DNA of 64,000 nucleotides from Methylobacterium sp. FF17 (GTDB lineage Bacteria > Pseudomonadota > Alphaproteobacteria > Rhizobiales > Beijerinckiaceae): contig NZ_CP107532.1 in NCBI RefSeq assembly GCF_025813715.1, forward strand, positions 1 through 64,000, written 5' to 3'. Under the pieces are notes generated by a model. It made no database searches. It was not told the DNA's origin and saw only the letters and a list, made by a program, of their open reading frames with translations. Both the position numbers and the translations under genes were made by a program. Below are positions 38,068 through 47,600 of this stretch, one piece after another; position 1 is the first letter of the stretch, and each line of letters opens with the position of its first letter.

Positions 38068-38898
38068 TCAGGCCGCGATCCCGAACGCGCGGCAGCGCTG
38101 TCCGAGCCAGGAGGTGGGCGGCGGCGGCGCGTGGAGGCCCACCGACCAGAGCTTGCCGCGCCAGGCATGGACCGCGACCGTCTCGGGCGTGATCGCGGCG
38201 ACCGCGCGCCGGTCGTCCGGCGCGGCGAGCTGCGGGGCATCCGTATCGTCGAGGGGGTAGAAGACGGGCTTGGCCCGCGCATGGTGGTCGAGGCCGAGCG
38301 CGCGCACGAAGTGGGTGAGCGCCCGCGGGCCGATCGCCAGGCGCTCCGGATGGCGCGGGAAGCGCCGGCCCACCAGGATCTCGAGCTCGCGCTTCACCCG
38401 GATGTGCCCGGTCGCCCAGGGAACCCGGATCGGCACGGCGGTGATCGCGTCCCAGTAGCGCGACAGCAGCGCCGAATCCGCCGGAACGGACAGGATGGCG
38501 TTGTTGATCCGGTCGGGGTTGAGCCAGCCGAACACGTGGTCGCTCCCGTCCGCCGCCGTCCGCAGGGGCTCGCGGAAGACGAAGTCGAGGTCCGACCAGA
38601 TACCCCGGGCCTGCCGGAGCAGGCCGAGACGCACGTAGTCCGTATAGAACGCGTAGGATTTCCGGTCGCGATACAGGTCGGCCATGGGGTTGGGGCCGAG
38701 CACCGCGCGCACGTCCGTCACGGTCCCGGGCAGGCCCTGCCCGCGCAGCCCGGCAACGTCGTGGGTGAAGACCTGGAGGTCGTGGCCGGCGGCGACGATG
38801 GAGGCGGCGCTGAGCCGCTCCAGCCAGCTCACCCGTCCCTCCCAGTAGGTCACGATGGGCCGCAGCGGGGGGACGGAAGCGGGCAGAGGGGGCGTCAT
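38068..38898 (-). CDS. glycosyltransferase with DxD motif (GT32-like)
   Basis: A 276-residue protein similar to alpha-1,4-glycosyltransferase / capsular polysaccharide synthases. YTDYVRLGLLRQARGIWSDLDFVFREPL has the metal-binding D-x-D preceded by the D-x-x-R-x-x-L-L pattern of GT32. NPDRINNAILSVPADSALLSRYWDAI follows. Sugar unknown. First gene of a two-gene unit with the GT4 gene. Confidence 0.72.
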   Translation of the reverse strand: MTPPLPASVPPLRPIVTYWEGRVSWLERLSAASIVAAGHDLQVFTHDVAGLRGQGLPGTVTDVRAVLGPNPMADLYRDRKSYAFYTDYVRLGLLRQARGIWSDLDFVFREPLRTAADGSDHVFGWLNPDRINNAILSVPADSALLSRYWDAITAVPIRVPWATGHIRVKRELEILVGRRFPRHPERLAIGPRALTHFVRALGLDHHARAKPVFYPLDDTDAPQLAAPDDRRAVAAITPETVAVHAWRGKLWSVGLHAPPPPTSWLGQRCRAFGIAA

Positions 38899-39143
38899 GC
38901 GGTGTGGCCGGGCCGTGGGATCGCGGTGCGAGGGCTGCTCTATCGCGCGGGCCTCGGAGTGGCCACCCGCGAAAACCGGTTCCGCACGCGATCCCGCCGC
39001 CCGGGGTGAACCCGGTCCGGGACGAGCGTTTTAATCCCGCCCAAGTTAATCAAATTTCCGTGATGATGGCGTAGCCCGGATGGCGTCGGGTGAGCGAGCC
39101 TTAGGTATCGGCTCGAAGACCGATCAACGAAAGAGGAAACCCC

Positions 39144-39503
39144 ATGCGCCATACCCTGTTCGCGGCCCTCGTCGCCGTGCTGGTTCCCCTCTCCGCCCAG
39201 GCCGAGGGCGACGCGGCGGCGGGCGAGAAGGCCTTCGCCCCCTGCAAGGCCTGCCACGCCTTCGGCAAGAACGGCGTCGGCCCGAACCTCACCGGGGTCG
39301 TCGGACGCAAGGCCGCGTCCGAGGAGGGCTACACCTACTCGGCCGCCCTGAAGGGCTCGGGGCTCACCTGGGACGAGGCCAGCCTGCACGAATGGCTGAA
39401 GAACCCGAAGGCGAAGGTGCCCGGCACCAAGATGATCTTCGCCGGCTACCCCGACGACAAGAAGATCGACGACGTCATCGCCTACCTCGCCACGAAGAAG
39501 TAG
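39144..39503 (+). CDS. class I cytochrome c (c2-like), periplasmic
   Basis: A 119-residue protein with a signal peptide (MRHTLFAALVAVLVPLSAQA, cut after residue 20) and one heme-c site CKACH near residue 32. The FGKNGVGPNLTGVVGRKA segment and a C-terminal Met (GTKMIFAG), the probable sixth ligand, are as in cytochrome c2/c550. It converges on pufC with 64 bp between stops. A role as electron donor to the photosynthetic reaction centre via PufC is inferred from this position. RBS: AAAGAGGAAA before the ATG. Confidence 0.9.
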   Translation: MRHTLFAALVAVLVPLSAQAEGDAAAGEKAFAPCKACHAFGKNGVGPNLTGVVGRKAASEEGYTYSAALKGSGLTWDEASLHEWLKNPKAKVPGTKMIFAGYPDDKKIDDVIAYLATKK

Positions 39504-39517
39504 CGCCTTCGGGCGGC

Positions 39518-39547
39518 GCGCCGCCGGACCCCCGGGCCCGGCGGCGC
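39518..39547. terminator. bidirectional terminator-like hairpin between the cytochrome gene and pufC
   Basis: GCGCCGCCGG (39518-39527) pairs with CCGGCGGCGC (39538-39547), loop of 10. It lies 14 bases after the cytochrome stop and 20 bases after the pufC stop on the other strand, placing it to end both transcripts. No T-run, as is common in GC-rich genomes. Confidence 0.6.
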
Positions 39548-39567
39548 ATTCCCCGCGGCTCCGCCGC

Positions 39568-40638
39568 TCATGGCGGCGCCGGGACGGGCGTCGCCTCCAC
39601 CGTCTCGGTGGCCCTGGTCAGCTCGGGATAGGCCTCGACCACGTGGGCGCCGTTGAGGGGCTTGCTCTGGCCGTTGTGGCAGGTGGTGCAGTTCACCTTG
39701 GGCACGTCCCCGAGGGCGCCGAGCCGGTTCGGCGGGAAGGTGGAGGTCAGGGGTTCGAGGTAGTTGCCGTTGATGTCCCGCACCATGCGGATGCCGTGCC
39801 AGGCGGTGGTCCGCTGCGGTGTGCTCTGCGACCAGTCGGAGATCGCCCGGGTGTTGTGGCAGTAGGTGCAGTTGACGCCGAGGCCCTCCGACATGTGGAT
39901 CATCAGGCCGTAGGTCTTCTCCGCGTCCTGGATCGGCTTGCCCCGGGTGGTGGGCAGCGCCGTGGTGGCGTTCACCCGGATCGCGTTGTTGTCGATGGTC
40001 TTGTCGGCGAGGTACTCGGTCAGGGTGTCGTAGGGCAGCGAGGCGAGCCCGACCGAGCTCTTGGCGAGGTTCTGGCCGTTGTTGCGGGCGATGAAGCCGC
40101 CGGGCCGGGTCGGGCCCGGATCGGTGAACCAGATGTTGGCCGGCACCGGCTGGCCGCGATGGCAGGTGTAGCAGGTCACGCCCGCGCCGCCGGTGTGGTT
40201 GTCCTTCCAGGTGCCGTTGAGATGCTGGGTCATCTGCAGCATCCGGCGGGCGACCTTCTTCTGGTAGAGGCTGTCGTCGGCCATGTTCTCGGTGTTGTGG
40301 CAGTAGGTGCAGCCCTGCTCCGGGCTGACCCACTCGGTCATCGAGACCATCAGCCGGTTGAACTCGTTCACGCTGACGTTCTTGAGGATCTGCACGTTCT
40401 CGTAGGTGGTGCCGGCCAGCTCCTCGCCGGGCTCGGCCGGGTCGGCGGGCGCCGGGGCCGCGTTGGCCTCCCGCGCCGCGGCGACGCGGTCGCGGGTGTG
40501 GACCTGGGCCATCGCGGTGCCGCGAAAGCCGTTCTGCGGGGTGGTGAGGGGCGGCCGGTCCCAATCCGTGAGACCGATCATCGCCACCGTGAGGAAGAAC
40601 GCGAGGGCGCCGGACAGCACCGCGAGGAAGGTCTTCAT
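39568..40638 (-). CDS. pufC: reaction-centre tetraheme cytochrome c subunit
   Basis: A 356-residue cytochrome that re-reduces the photo-oxidised special pair. Four C-x-x-C-H sites are present: GCTYCHN, CYTCHRG, NCTYCHN and NCTTCHNG, each preceded by the helix with a Met ligand (for example LMVSMTEWV and RMLQMTQHL). The N-terminus [23 protein letters not shown] is a membrane anchor rather than a cleaved lipoprotein signal. The ATG overlaps the pufM stop by 4 bases; a longer upstream open frame is a shadow of pufM. Last gene of the puf operon. Confidence 0.96.
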   Translation of the reverse strand: MKTFLAVLSGALAFFLTVAMIGLTDWDRPPLTTPQNGFRGTAMAQVHTRDRVAAAREANAAPAPADPAEPGEELAGTTYENVQILKNVSVNEFNRLMVSMTEWVSPEQGCTYCHNTENMADDSLYQKKVARRMLQMTQHLNGTWKDNHTGGAGVTCYTCHRGQPVPANIWFTDPGPTRPGGFIARNNGQNLAKSSVGLASLPYDTLTEYLADKTIDNNAIRVNATTALPTTRGKPIQDAEKTYGLMIHMSEGLGVNCTYCHNTRAISDWSQSTPQRTTAWHGIRMVRDINGNYLEPLTSTFPPNRLGALGDVPKVNCTTCHNGQSKPLNGAHVVEAYPELTRATETVEATPVPAPP

Positions 40639-41627
40639 GGCGTCCCCCCCGGGATGGCGGCGGGCGCAGCGGACAGGGGATCGACCACCGGCGGGAAGAC
40701 CGCCGGGTAGGCCGGGGCGACGCCGTGCTTGACCGCCCAGAGGTACCAGTTGTCCACCACCGTGCCGGTGAGCAGGATGCCGATGCCGCCGGTGAGCGTG
40801 GTCAGCACCGCGAACCACCAGGCCCAGCGGTGGACTGATTCCATGGTGGCGTTGAAGCCCATGGTCCAGCGCCAGAACAGGGCGGCGCGCTCGGTGGCGG
40901 TGCCGCGATCGACGATCTGGTCGATCTCGCGCTCGCCGCCGAAGCGGCTCACCGCCAGGATGGTGCCGCCATGCATCGCGAAGAGCAGCGTCGACCCGTA
41001 CAGGAAGACGATCGAGAGCATGTGGAACGGGTTGTAGAAGAGGTTGCCGTAGCGCAGCGAGAAGGCGGCGGTCCAGTCGAGGTGCGGGAAGATGCCGAAG
41101 GGCACCGCCTCGCTCCAGGAGCCCATCAGCAGCGGCCGGATGAAGCCGAGCACCAGGAACAGCCAGATCGCGGAGGCGAAGGCCCAGGGCACGTGGTAGC
41201 CGAGGCCCAGCGCCTTGGCCCGGCGGAACAGCCGCAGCCACCAGAGCAGGATCGAGGCGGTGAGGAAGAACCCCGCGATCAGCCACCAGCCGCCCTCGGC
41301 GAGGGGAGGCAGCACCCGCAGGCCGTATTGCGGGCGCGGCGGTTCCAGGGCGAGCCAGGGCAGCTGGCGCACGAACTGGACCGGATCCCAGTTCACGCTC
41401 GCCCACATGTTGAGGCCGATGATCTCGAAGGCGATCAGCCCGCAGGCGAAGGAGAGCGCGCCGAGATAGCCGATGTAGATCGGGCCGACCTGGGCGTTGC
41501 CGATGAGGCCGAACAGGTAGGAGTTGAACGGCGTGCCCCAGCGCTTGTCGACGTCGACGGGGATGCCGTGCTCCGGCTCGCGCGGGCGGATCTGCACTTC
41601 GGAGAAGATGTTCTGGTAGTAGGCCAT
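40635..41627 (-). CDS. pufM: photosynthetic reaction-centre M subunit
   Basis: A 330-residue membrane protein with five helices that, with PufL, holds the special pair, accessory pigments, quinones and iron. [45 protein letters not shown] contains the special-pair His (PFHM) and the iron-ligand His (AMHGG); the IDQIVDR and [19 protein letters not shown] region carries the other ligands. Length and end match other alphaproteobacterial PufM proteins with pufC. It follows pufL by 28 bp. Confidence 0.97.
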   Translation of the reverse strand: MAYYQNIFSEVQIRPREPEHGIPVDVDKRWGTPFNSYLFGLIGNAQVGPIYIGYLGALSFACGLIAFEIIGLNMWASVNWDPVQFVRQLPWLALEPPRPQYGLRVLPPLAEGGWWLIAGFFLTASILLWWLRLFRRAKALGLGYHVPWAFASAIWLFLVLGFIRPLLMGSWSEAVPFGIFPHLDWTAAFSLRYGNLFYNPFHMLSIVFLYGSTLLFAMHGGTILAVSRFGGEREIDQIVDRGTATERAALFWRWTMGFNATMESVHRWAWWFAVLTTLTGGIGILLTGTVVDNWYLWAVKHGVAPAYPAVFPPVVDPLSAAPAAIPGGTP

Positions 41628-41655
41628 GGGGTCACGAGCCTCCCGGGTTCCGAGG

Positions 41656-42480
41656 TCAGCGCCAGACGGGCAGGTTGAGCCACCAGCCCCACCATTCGGG
41701 CCAGCCGCGGGTCCAGAACGGGCCGCTGATGACGATGCAGACCGCGCTCCAGAACCCCGCCGAGAGCGCCAGGAACAGGCCGAGCCGGTGGATGCCGATC
41801 GTGCCGATCGAGTAGCCGATGGTGTCGCGGAAGAAGGTGTCCTCGTGCTCCGGGGTCTTCACCACCTGGCCCTTGCCCGGGTTGGTGGCCGACAGGATCA
41901 GCGAGCCGTGCAGCGAGAGCGCCAGCGTCGTGGTGAAGAAGAACGTCACCGCCAGCATGTGCGCCGGGTTGTAGTGGAAGTGCAGGTACTGGTAGCCGGT
42001 GTTCGAGACCCAATCGAGATGGGAGAGGATGCCGTAGGGGAAGCCGTGGCCCCAGGCGCCCATCAGCAGCGGGCGCACCACCACCAGGGTGACGTAGGCC
42101 AGGATCGCCACCGCGAAGGCGAAGGGCACGTGGTAGCCGATGCCGAGCTTGCGGCAGATCTCGACCTCGCGCAGGGCCCAGGACGAGAAGGCGCCCACCG
42201 CGCAGAAGGTGATGATCTGCCAGAGGCCGCCCTCCCGCAGGGGCGCCAGCGCCAGCCCGTACTTGAGGTCAGGGGGCGCGATGTTGATCTGCCAGACGTT
42301 CCAGGTCGGTCCCAGCGCCGCGCCGTAGAGGATCAGCGCGGTGCCCAGCACCGAGAAGAACAGCGTCGTGACACCGAAGAAGCCGACGTAGAAGGGCCCG
42401 ACCCAGAAGTCGAACAGGTCGCCGCCCATCAGCGTGCCGCCCCGGATGCGGTATTTGCGCTCGAAACTCAGCATCGCCAT
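41656..42480 (-). CDS. pufL: photosynthetic reaction-centre L subunit
   Basis: A 274-residue membrane protein with five helices, partner of PufM. Start [36 protein letters not shown] is the classical PufL N-terminus. [48 protein letters not shown] carries the His ligands of the special pair and iron. It is preceded by a strong hairpin at 42514-42549 that separates it from pufA. Normal length. Confidence 0.97.
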   Translation of the reverse strand: MAMLSFERKYRIRGGTLMGGDLFDFWVGPFYVGFFGVTTLFFSVLGTALILYGAALGPTWNVWQINIAPPDLKYGLALAPLREGGLWQIITFCAVGAFSSWALREVEICRKLGIGYHVPFAFAVAILAYVTLVVVRPLLMGAWGHGFPYGILSHLDWVSNTGYQYLHFHYNPAHMLAVTFFFTTTLALSLHGSLILSATNPGKGQVVKTPEHEDTFFRDTIGYSIGTIGIHRLGLFLALSAGFWSAVCIVISGPFWTRGWPEWWGWWLNLPVWR

Positions 42481-42513
42481 CGCGACCTCCCCCGGCCCGC
42501 CGTCAGGTGCCTC

Positions 42514-42549
42514 GATGATCGACGGGTGGCGTGGCGCCCGCCGATCATC
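42514..42549 (-). promoter_or_regulatory. intercistronic hairpin between pufA and pufL
   Basis: GATGATCG (42514-42521) pairs with CGATCATC (42542-42549); inside, CGGG pairs with CCCG (42523-42526 with 42537-42540). It lies 21 bases after the pufA stop. In Rhodobacter a hairpin at this place blocks 3' exonucleases so that pufBA mRNA outlives pufLM and LH1 is made in excess. The same job is likely here. Confidence 0.7.
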
Positions 42550-42570
42550 CGTGTGTGCGTGCCGCGCCCG

Positions 42571-42759
42571 TCAGGCGGGCATCGTCGGCAGAACCAGCGT
42601 CTGCGTGGCGGCGGCGCGCGGCGCCCTCGGGCCTTCCAGCCAGTTGAAGCGGTCGGTGCTGAGCAGGATGAAGTGGATCAGCAGCGCCAGGATGAACAGG
42701 AAAGTGAAGAGCGCCACCAGGGTGCGGCGCGGGTCGAACAGGAGCCAGACCTTGTGCAT
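42571..42759 (-). CDS. pufA: light-harvesting LH1 alpha subunit
   Basis: A 62-residue antenna peptide. [43 protein letters not shown] has the conserved K-V-W-x-x-F-D-P-R-R start, one membrane helix, and the His (L-I-H-F) that binds bacteriochlorophyll; W in FNWLEG lies near it as in red-shifted LH1. The 20-residue C-terminal tail is probably trimmed. Second antenna gene after pufB, 13 bp apart. Confidence 0.95.
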   Translation of the reverse strand: MHKVWLLFDPRRTLVALFTFLFILALLIHFILLSTDRFNWLEGPRAPRAAATQTLVLPTMPA

Positions 42760-42772
42760 GGGAGGATCCTCC

Positions 42773-42994
42773 TCAGGAGAGCAGGGAGACGACGCCCTGG
42801 GCCGCCGTCTCGAGGGCGGCGTAGCCCTTCGGTCCGGGCAGCCACGGGCGCCACAGCCACACCAGGATGTGGGCGACCACGGCGATCGCCGTGAAGATGA
42901 TGAAGCTCGTCAAGAAGATCGCGTGGAACTCCTTGGCTTCCGGTTCCGTCAGCCCGGACAGGCTGCTCGGTTTCTCGACAATGCCATTGGCCAT
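42773..42994 (-). CDS. pufB: light-harvesting LH1 beta subunit
   Basis: A 73-residue antenna peptide, pairing with PufA in the ring round the reaction centre. [42 protein letters not shown] has the conserved E-F-H at the membrane edge, one helix, and the [11 protein letters not shown] pigment site. The C-terminus is about 15 residues longer than in Rhodobacter. The start MANGIVEKP has a good GGAGG ribosome site. A hairpin at 43112-43135 precedes it. Confidence 0.95.
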   Translation of the reverse strand: MANGIVEKPSSLSGLTEPEAKEFHAIFLTSFIIFTAIAVVAHILVWLWRPWLPGPKGYAALETAAQGVVSLLS

Positions 42995-43111
42995 CGGTTC
43001 AAACCTCCGCTGTGACTGGCCGCGCCCGGAGGTCCGGGGACGGCGCGTGTCGCCGGAGCCGCGCGGCGCGGCCTCGGCGCTCCTTCCCGCCGCATGACGG
43101 GAGGTCGGTCG

Positions 43112-43135
43112 GGGGCGCGGCGTCCGCCGCGCCCC
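43112..43135 (-). promoter_or_regulatory. intercistronic hairpin between pufQ and pufB
   Basis: GGGGCGCGGC (43112-43121) and GCCGCGCCCC (43126-43135) make a perfect 10-bp stem closed by a 4-base loop, 12 bases after the pufQ stop. A very stable stem at this point could stall RNA polymerase or protect the bchCXYZ-pufQ transcript end, and mark an RNase processing point ahead of pufBA. The gap 42995-43147 has no other feature. Confidence 0.6.
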
Positions 43136-43147
43136 GAGAGGCAGCCC

Positions 43148-43381
43148 TCATCCCATGAAGACGAAGGGGATGGCCGAGACGGCCATGGCCCGCGCCTCGG
43201 CGAAGACGGAGCGCCGCCGCGGCGCCAGGCCGTCCCGCCCGGGGCGCGCGTCGCGCGGACCTGGCGCCACGCGCTGCGCGAGGGCGGCGGCGAGGAAGAA
43301 CGGGTAGGTCGTGGCCAGGATGATCCGGAACTGGACCGCGTCCTGATGCAGGCGCGACACCGGGTTCAGTGAACGTTGCAT
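43148..43381 (-). CDS. pufQ: PufQ, bacteriochlorophyll synthesis cofactor
   Basis: A 77-residue protein between bchZ and pufB, the position of pufQ in Rhodobacter. FRIILATTYPFFLAAALAQRV gives the single N-terminal membrane segment with a basic cytoplasmic loop, and a hydrophobic C-terminus (MAVSAIPFVFMG) follows. PufQ is thought to stimulate early bacteriochlorophyll synthesis. Similarity to known PufQ is modest; position is the main evidence. The ATG at 43381 is favoured; the frame is open further upstream into bchZ antisense-like shadow. Confidence 0.8.
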   Translation of the reverse strand: MQRSLNPVSRLHQDAVQFRIILATTYPFFLAAALAQRVAPGPRDARPGRDGLAPRRRSVFAEARAMAVSAIPFVFMG

Positions 43382-43509
43382 GGGGTCGGACTCCTGACGT
43401 TGCGCGGCGGGACGCATCCGGTTCGGGATGCGGGGCATCGGCCGGACGGCGCCGCGCCGCTCCAGCCGGAAGGGGAATGCGAGAAAGAGGGGGGAGAGGC
43501 GATGCGCGC

Positions 43510-44976
43510 TCATGCGGCGGCCCCGAGGCTCGCCTCGGCGCGGGCGCGCGCGACGTGGTCGGATGCGACGCGGGCCGCGCCCTCCCCGCGTGCCAGCCGC
43601 TCGGCGGCGTCGCGCAGGCGCTTGGCCGCCGAGATGCGCACCAGCACCGGGTGCGCCTCCACCAGCGCGTCGAGGCTGGTCCGCGCGGCCTCGTCCCAGG
43701 GCAGCTCGCGATGGAGCCGGGCGGGGGTCGCCTCCACGCGGTCCATGTCGCGCGCGAGCGGCAGGATGTGGAAGAGCATGTCGAAGAGCGCATTGCAGAC
43801 CTCCTGCACGAGGTAGGTCGCGCCCGAGAACCCCATGAAGGGCGTGCCCGTGTGCCGGCGGATGATGGCGCCGGGAAAGGAGGCCGGCACGAAGACCGCG
43901 CGGGCATTCGCCTCGGCGGCGTACATGCGCTCGTTGAACGAGCCGAACAGCACCAGCGGCGGATTCTTGGCGATGAGCTCGCGGATCTCGGCGTTGTCGG
44001 TCTTGGCGCCGGCCCTGCGCGCCACCGCGAAATGGCAGGGCAGGCCCATCTCGTCCTCGAGGAAGTGCCGCACGCCCCGGGCGTAGGTCTCGGAGGCGAC
44101 GATGCCGAAGCTCGCGGTCCCGAAGAAATCCTGGGTCACCGAGCGCCAGAGGTCCCAGACCGGCTTGATCGTGGTGTGCTTCTCCCGTTCGATGAACGGC
44201 TCCGGATCGAGGCCGAGCGCGACGCCCAGCGCCCGCAGGAACTTCGTGGTCGAGTGGAGGCCGATGGGGGCCTGGAAGTAGGGCCGCTCCAGGGCCTCGC
44301 AGAGCAGGCGGCCGAACTCGCGGTAGAGGCAGACATTGGCGTCCGCGTTCACGAGCGCCGGCACGTCGGCGAGGTGCGCGCCGAGGGGGAAGGCGAGGTT
44401 CACCTCCGCGCCGATGCCCTCGACGAGGCGACGGATCTCGGCGAGGTCGGACGGCATGTTGAAGGTGCCGTAGGCCGGGCCGATGAGGTTGACGCGCGGC
44501 TTCTCGCCGGCCTTGCGCGGGGGCCGCGCCGGGATGCCCTTCTTGGCGAACCGTTTCGCCCCGTATTCCTGCCAGAGCCAGGACATCGCCCGGTCGGCGG
44601 TCTGCCACTGGTCCTCGTCGATGGTGCGCGGCAGGAAGCGCTGGAGATTGGTTCCCTCCGGCGTCACCCCGCCGCCGATCATCTCGGCAATGGAGCCCGT
44701 CACCACCACGCTCGGCTGGGCCGGGTCGAGGGTGGCGTGCGCGCGCTTCATCGCGGCCTCGGTGCCGTGGCGGCCGAGTTCCTCTTCCGCCAGCCCCGTG
44801 ACCACGATGGGCAGCTCATGCGGCGGCAGGGCGTCGGTGTAGTGCAGGACCGAGGTGACGGGCAGGTTCTCGCAGCCGACGGGACCGTCGATGACGACCT
44901 GCAGCCCCTTGATGGCGGTGAAGACGTAGACGGCGCCCCAGTAGCCGCCGGCCCGGTCGTGATCGAGGACGAGCAT
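43510..44976 (-). CDS. bchZ: chlorophyllide a reductase subunit BchZ
   Basis: A 488-residue nitrogenase-like (NifK-like) subunit. With BchX and BchY it reduces ring B of chlorophyllide a to bacteriochlorophyllide. Start [62 protein letters not shown] and the central [17 protein letters not shown] block are typical of BchZ. The ATG overlaps the bchY stop by one base, and pufQ follows after about 130 bases. Confidence 0.96.
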   Translation of the reverse strand: MLVLDHDRAGGYWGAVYVFTAIKGLQVVIDGPVGCENLPVTSVLHYTDALPPHELPIVVTGLAEEELGRHGTEAAMKRAHATLDPAQPSVVVTGSIAEMIGGGVTPEGTNLQRFLPRTIDEDQWQTADRAMSWLWQEYGAKRFAKKGIPARPPRKAGEKPRVNLIGPAYGTFNMPSDLAEIRRLVEGIGAEVNLAFPLGAHLADVPALVNADANVCLYREFGRLLCEALERPYFQAPIGLHSTTKFLRALGVALGLDPEPFIEREKHTTIKPVWDLWRSVTQDFFGTASFGIVASETYARGVRHFLEDEMGLPCHFAVARRAGAKTDNAEIRELIAKNPPLVLFGSFNERMYAAEANARAVFVPASFPGAIIRRHTGTPFMGFSGATYLVQEVCNALFDMLFHILPLARDMDRVEATPARLHRELPWDEAARTSLDALVEAHPVLVRISAAKRLRDAAERLARGEGAARVASDHVARARAEASLGAAA

Positions 44977-46577
44977 CAGGCCATCTCCCCGATCGGATCA
45001 TGAGCGGGCTTGCCCCGCGTGACGGCGGCGACGTTCTGGCGGAGCTTCGGAACGTCCTCCCAGATGCCGGCGGTGTGGCCCTCGCCGACCCCGTCGAAGA
45101 AGTCCCGCATGGCGTCGAAGCGACCCCGGTTGCCGAGTGCCGCGTTGATCACCTTGGCCAGCGAGCCGGCGCCGGCGACGCCCATCAGGGGACGCGCCGA
45201 GATCAGGTTGGTGAAGTAGAGGGCGGGGATCCCCAGCGCCTTGGCCTTCTGCACCACCGGCGTGGTGCCGATGGCGAGGTCCGGGCGCGCATCCATCAGG
45301 GCGGCGAGGTCGTCCTCCAGCGAGGCGCGGAAGCGCACGCTGACGCCGCGCGCCTCCAGCCAGTCCCGGTCGGCCTCGCTCCAGGGGGTGCGCGGGCAGG
45401 CGGTGCCCACGTAGGCCAGGTCCGCGCCGCTCTCCACGAGCAGGCGCCCGACCAGAAGCTCGGACCCCTCGTAGCCCGAGAGCGTGATCCGCCCCCGGAT
45501 CGGGTTGGCGGCGAGCGCGCCCCGGATCATCGGCAGCAGCCGGTTCTGGGCCGCCTCCACCGTGGCCTTCGGCACGGCGCAGGCCGCGCCGATCCGGTCG
45601 AGCCAGTCGGCGGTGCCGTCATGGCCCACGGGAGCGGAGCCCACGATGGGGCGCCCGGCGGCGGCGAATTCACGGATCGAGGCGGTGTAGAACGGGTGGA
45701 TCGCCGCCACCGCCGCGCAATCGAGGGCCGCATAGAGTTCGCGCCATTCCCGGGTCGGCACCACGGGGCCGGCGGCGAGGCCTAGCGGCTCCAGCAGGCC
45801 GCCGATCACCACGGGGTCGGCCGGGAACATCTCGCCCAGCAGCGCCACGGTGGGACGCTCGGCGCGTCCGAGCCGGGGGGCCTGGACGGGGCCCTGCTCG
45901 GCCTCCGCGCGGGCGAATTTCAGCATCGCCCCGGCGAGCACGTCCTTGGCCTCGGCATGGGTCGGCACCCCGAAGCCCGGCACGTCGATGCCGATGATGC
46001 GGACCCCGTCGATCGCCTTCGGCAGCAGGCGCAAGGGCACCCCGGAGGCGGTGGGCACGCAGAGGTTGATGACCACCACGGCGTCGTAATCGGCGGGCTT
46101 GGCGACCGCGAACACCGCCTCGCGGATGTCCTCGAACAGTTTGCCGGTCACCAGCGTCTCGGAGTTGAAGGGCACGTAGCCCACGCTCCGCTTCGCCCCG
46201 TAGAAGTGCGAGGTGAAGGTCAGGCCGTAGACGCAGCAGGCCGAGCCCGACAGGATCGTGGCGGTGCGGCGCATGCGCAGGCCGACCCGGAGCGAGCCGA
46301 AGGCCGGGCACATGCTCTGGGGCTGGTCGTGCGGCCCCTGCGGGTAGTCGGTGCGCAGTTGCGCCATCGTGTCGGACAGGCCGGCGGCCTCGGCCGCCGC
46401 CCGCATCGCCGCCTTGCCAGCAGGCGTCCCCTTGCCGGAATGGCAGCCGAGCCCGTCCGCCTTCGCGGCTTCGAGGTTCACGGCCCCGGCCGGGACCGCG
46501 ACGGTCGCTGGCGCCAGGGTCGAGGCCGGGCGCTCCTTGCGGGCGCGGAGATCCGCGATGTCGAGGGTGACGGCCAT
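44976..46577 (-). CDS. bchY: chlorophyllide a reductase subunit BchY
   Basis: A 533-residue NifD-like subunit of the chlorophyllide a reductase, sharing a [4Fe-4S] cluster with Bch[45 protein letters not shown] contains the cysteines of the cluster, followed by [12 protein letters not shown] and [14 protein letters not shown]-terminal 50 residues are variable. It follows bchX by 6 bp and is coupled to bchZ. Confidence 0.96.
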   Translation of the reverse strand: MAVTLDIADLRARKERPASTLAPATVAVPAGAVNLEAAKADGLGCHSGKGTPAGKAAMRAAAEAAGLSDTMAQLRTDYPQGPHDQPQSMCPAFGSLRVGLRMRRTATILSGSACCVYGLTFTSHFYGAKRSVGYVPFNSETLVTGKLFEDIREAVFAVAKPADYDAVVVINLCVPTASGVPLRLLPKAIDGVRIIGIDVPGFGVPTHAEAKDVLAGAMLKFARAEAEQGPVQAPRLGRAERPTVALLGEMFPADPVVIGGLLEPLGLAAGPVVPTREWRELYAALDCAAVAAIHPFYTASIREFAAAGRPIVGSAPVGHDGTADWLDRIGAACAVPKATVEAAQNRLLPMIRGALAANPIRGRITLSGYEGSELLVGRLLVESGADLAYVGTACPRTPWSEADRDWLEARGVSVRFRASLEDDLAALMDARPDLAIGTTPVVQKAKALGIPALYFTNLISARPLMGVAGAGSLAKVINAALGNRGRFDAMRDFFDGVGEGHTAGIWEDVPKLRQNVAAVTRGKPAHDPIGEMA

Positions 46578-46583
46578 GATGCG

Positions 46584-47600
46584 TCAGACCTCGTCGTAGA
46601 CGACTTCGAGGGAGGGCTTCGACACCTGCGCGGTGCCGCACATGTCCTCGAAGGTGGCGGGCACCAGGGTGACGCCCCGGCCCACCGCCTCGCCCTTGAA
46701 CAGGCCGAGGAGACCGTCCTGCGAGAGCGGCGTCGGGTGGTTGGCCGCCGCGTCGTGGACGTTCTGCGCGAGGTCGGCGAACAGCGAGCCCCAGGGGCTC
46801 TCGGGCCGGCCGATGATCTCGTAATTCGCGCTCTTCCTGCGGATGTCGTCGTCGGCCGGGATCGAGGCCAGGACCGGGATGCCGACGGCGTGCGCGAAGG
46901 CCTGGGCCTCGCCGGTGCCGTCGTCCTTGTTGATGACGAGGCCGCCGACGCCGACGTTGCCGCCGAGCTTGCGGAAGTATTCCACCGCCGAGCAGACGTT
47001 GTTCGCCACATAGAGCGACTGGAGGTCGTTCGAGCCGACGACGATGACCTTCTGGCACATGTCCCGCGCGATCGGCAGGCCGAAGCCGCCGCAGACCACG
47101 TCGCCGAGGAAGTCGAGGAGGACGTAGTCGAAGCCCCATTCGTGGAAGCCGAGCTTCTCCAGGAGTTCGAAGCCGTGGATGATGCCGCGCCCGCCGCAGC
47201 CGCGCCCGACCTCGGGGCCGCCGAGCTCCATCGCGTAGACCCCGTCGCGCTTGAAGCAGACGTCGCCGATGGCGACCTGCTCGCCGGCGAGCTTCTTCTT
47301 CGTGGAGGTCTCGATGATGGTGGGGCAGGCACGTCCGCCGAAGAGCAGCGAGGTGGTGTCGCTCTTCGGGTCGCAGCCGATGAGGAGCACCTTCTTGCCC
47401 TGCTGGGCCATCATGTAGCTGAGGTTGGCCAGGGTGAACGACTTGCCGATGCCGCCCTTGCCGTAGATCGCGATGATCTGCGTCTCCTTGGTGGCCTTCA
47501 CGGGCACGGGATCCGGCTCGATGCCGGCCTCCGCCCGCAGGGCCTCGGAGGCCGTCAGGGCGGCGCCGCTCATCTGCGGAGGCTTCACCGGAATGTTCAT
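46584..47600 (-). CDS. bchX: chlorophyllide a reductase iron protein BchX
   Basis: A 338-residue NifH-like ATPase that passes electrons to BchYZ. P-loop YGKGGIGKSFTLANLSYMMAQQGK, switch/cluster cysteines in GRGCGGRG and DVVCGGFGLPIARDM, and KKVLLIGCDPKSDTT. Start MNIPVKPPQ; the 45-residue N-terminal extension is normal for BchX. The start codon overlaps the bchC stop by 4 bases. Upstream in-frame extensions are not coding. Confidence 0.97.
   Translation of the reverse strand: MNIPVKPPQMSGAALTASEALRAEAGIEPDPVPVKATKETQIIAIYGKGGIGKSFTLANLSYMMAQQGKKVLLIGCDPKSDTTSLLFGGRACPTIIETSTKKKLAGEQVAIGDVCFKRDGVYAMELGGPEVGRGCGGRGIIHGFELLEKLGFHEWGFDYVLLDFLGDVVCGGFGLPIARDMCQKVIVVGSNDLQSLYVANNVCSAVEYFRKLGGNVGVGGLVINKDDGTGEAQAFAHAVGIPVLASIPADDDIRRKSANYEIIGRPESPWGSLFADLAQNVHDAAANHPTPLSQDGLLGLFKGEAVGRGVTLVPATFEDMCGTAQVSKPSLEVVYDEV

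Noticed and set aside
36699..38282. A 527-residue minus-strand frame spanning the glycosyltransferase and its neighbours
   Set aside because: Low-complexity Arg/Pro/Gly content in a different frame from the clear GT4 and GT32-like proteins.
43381..44608. A 486-residue frame ending in the PufQ sequence
   Set aside because: The upstream part is a shadow of bchZ in another frame; only the last 77 codons carry the PufQ pattern and position.
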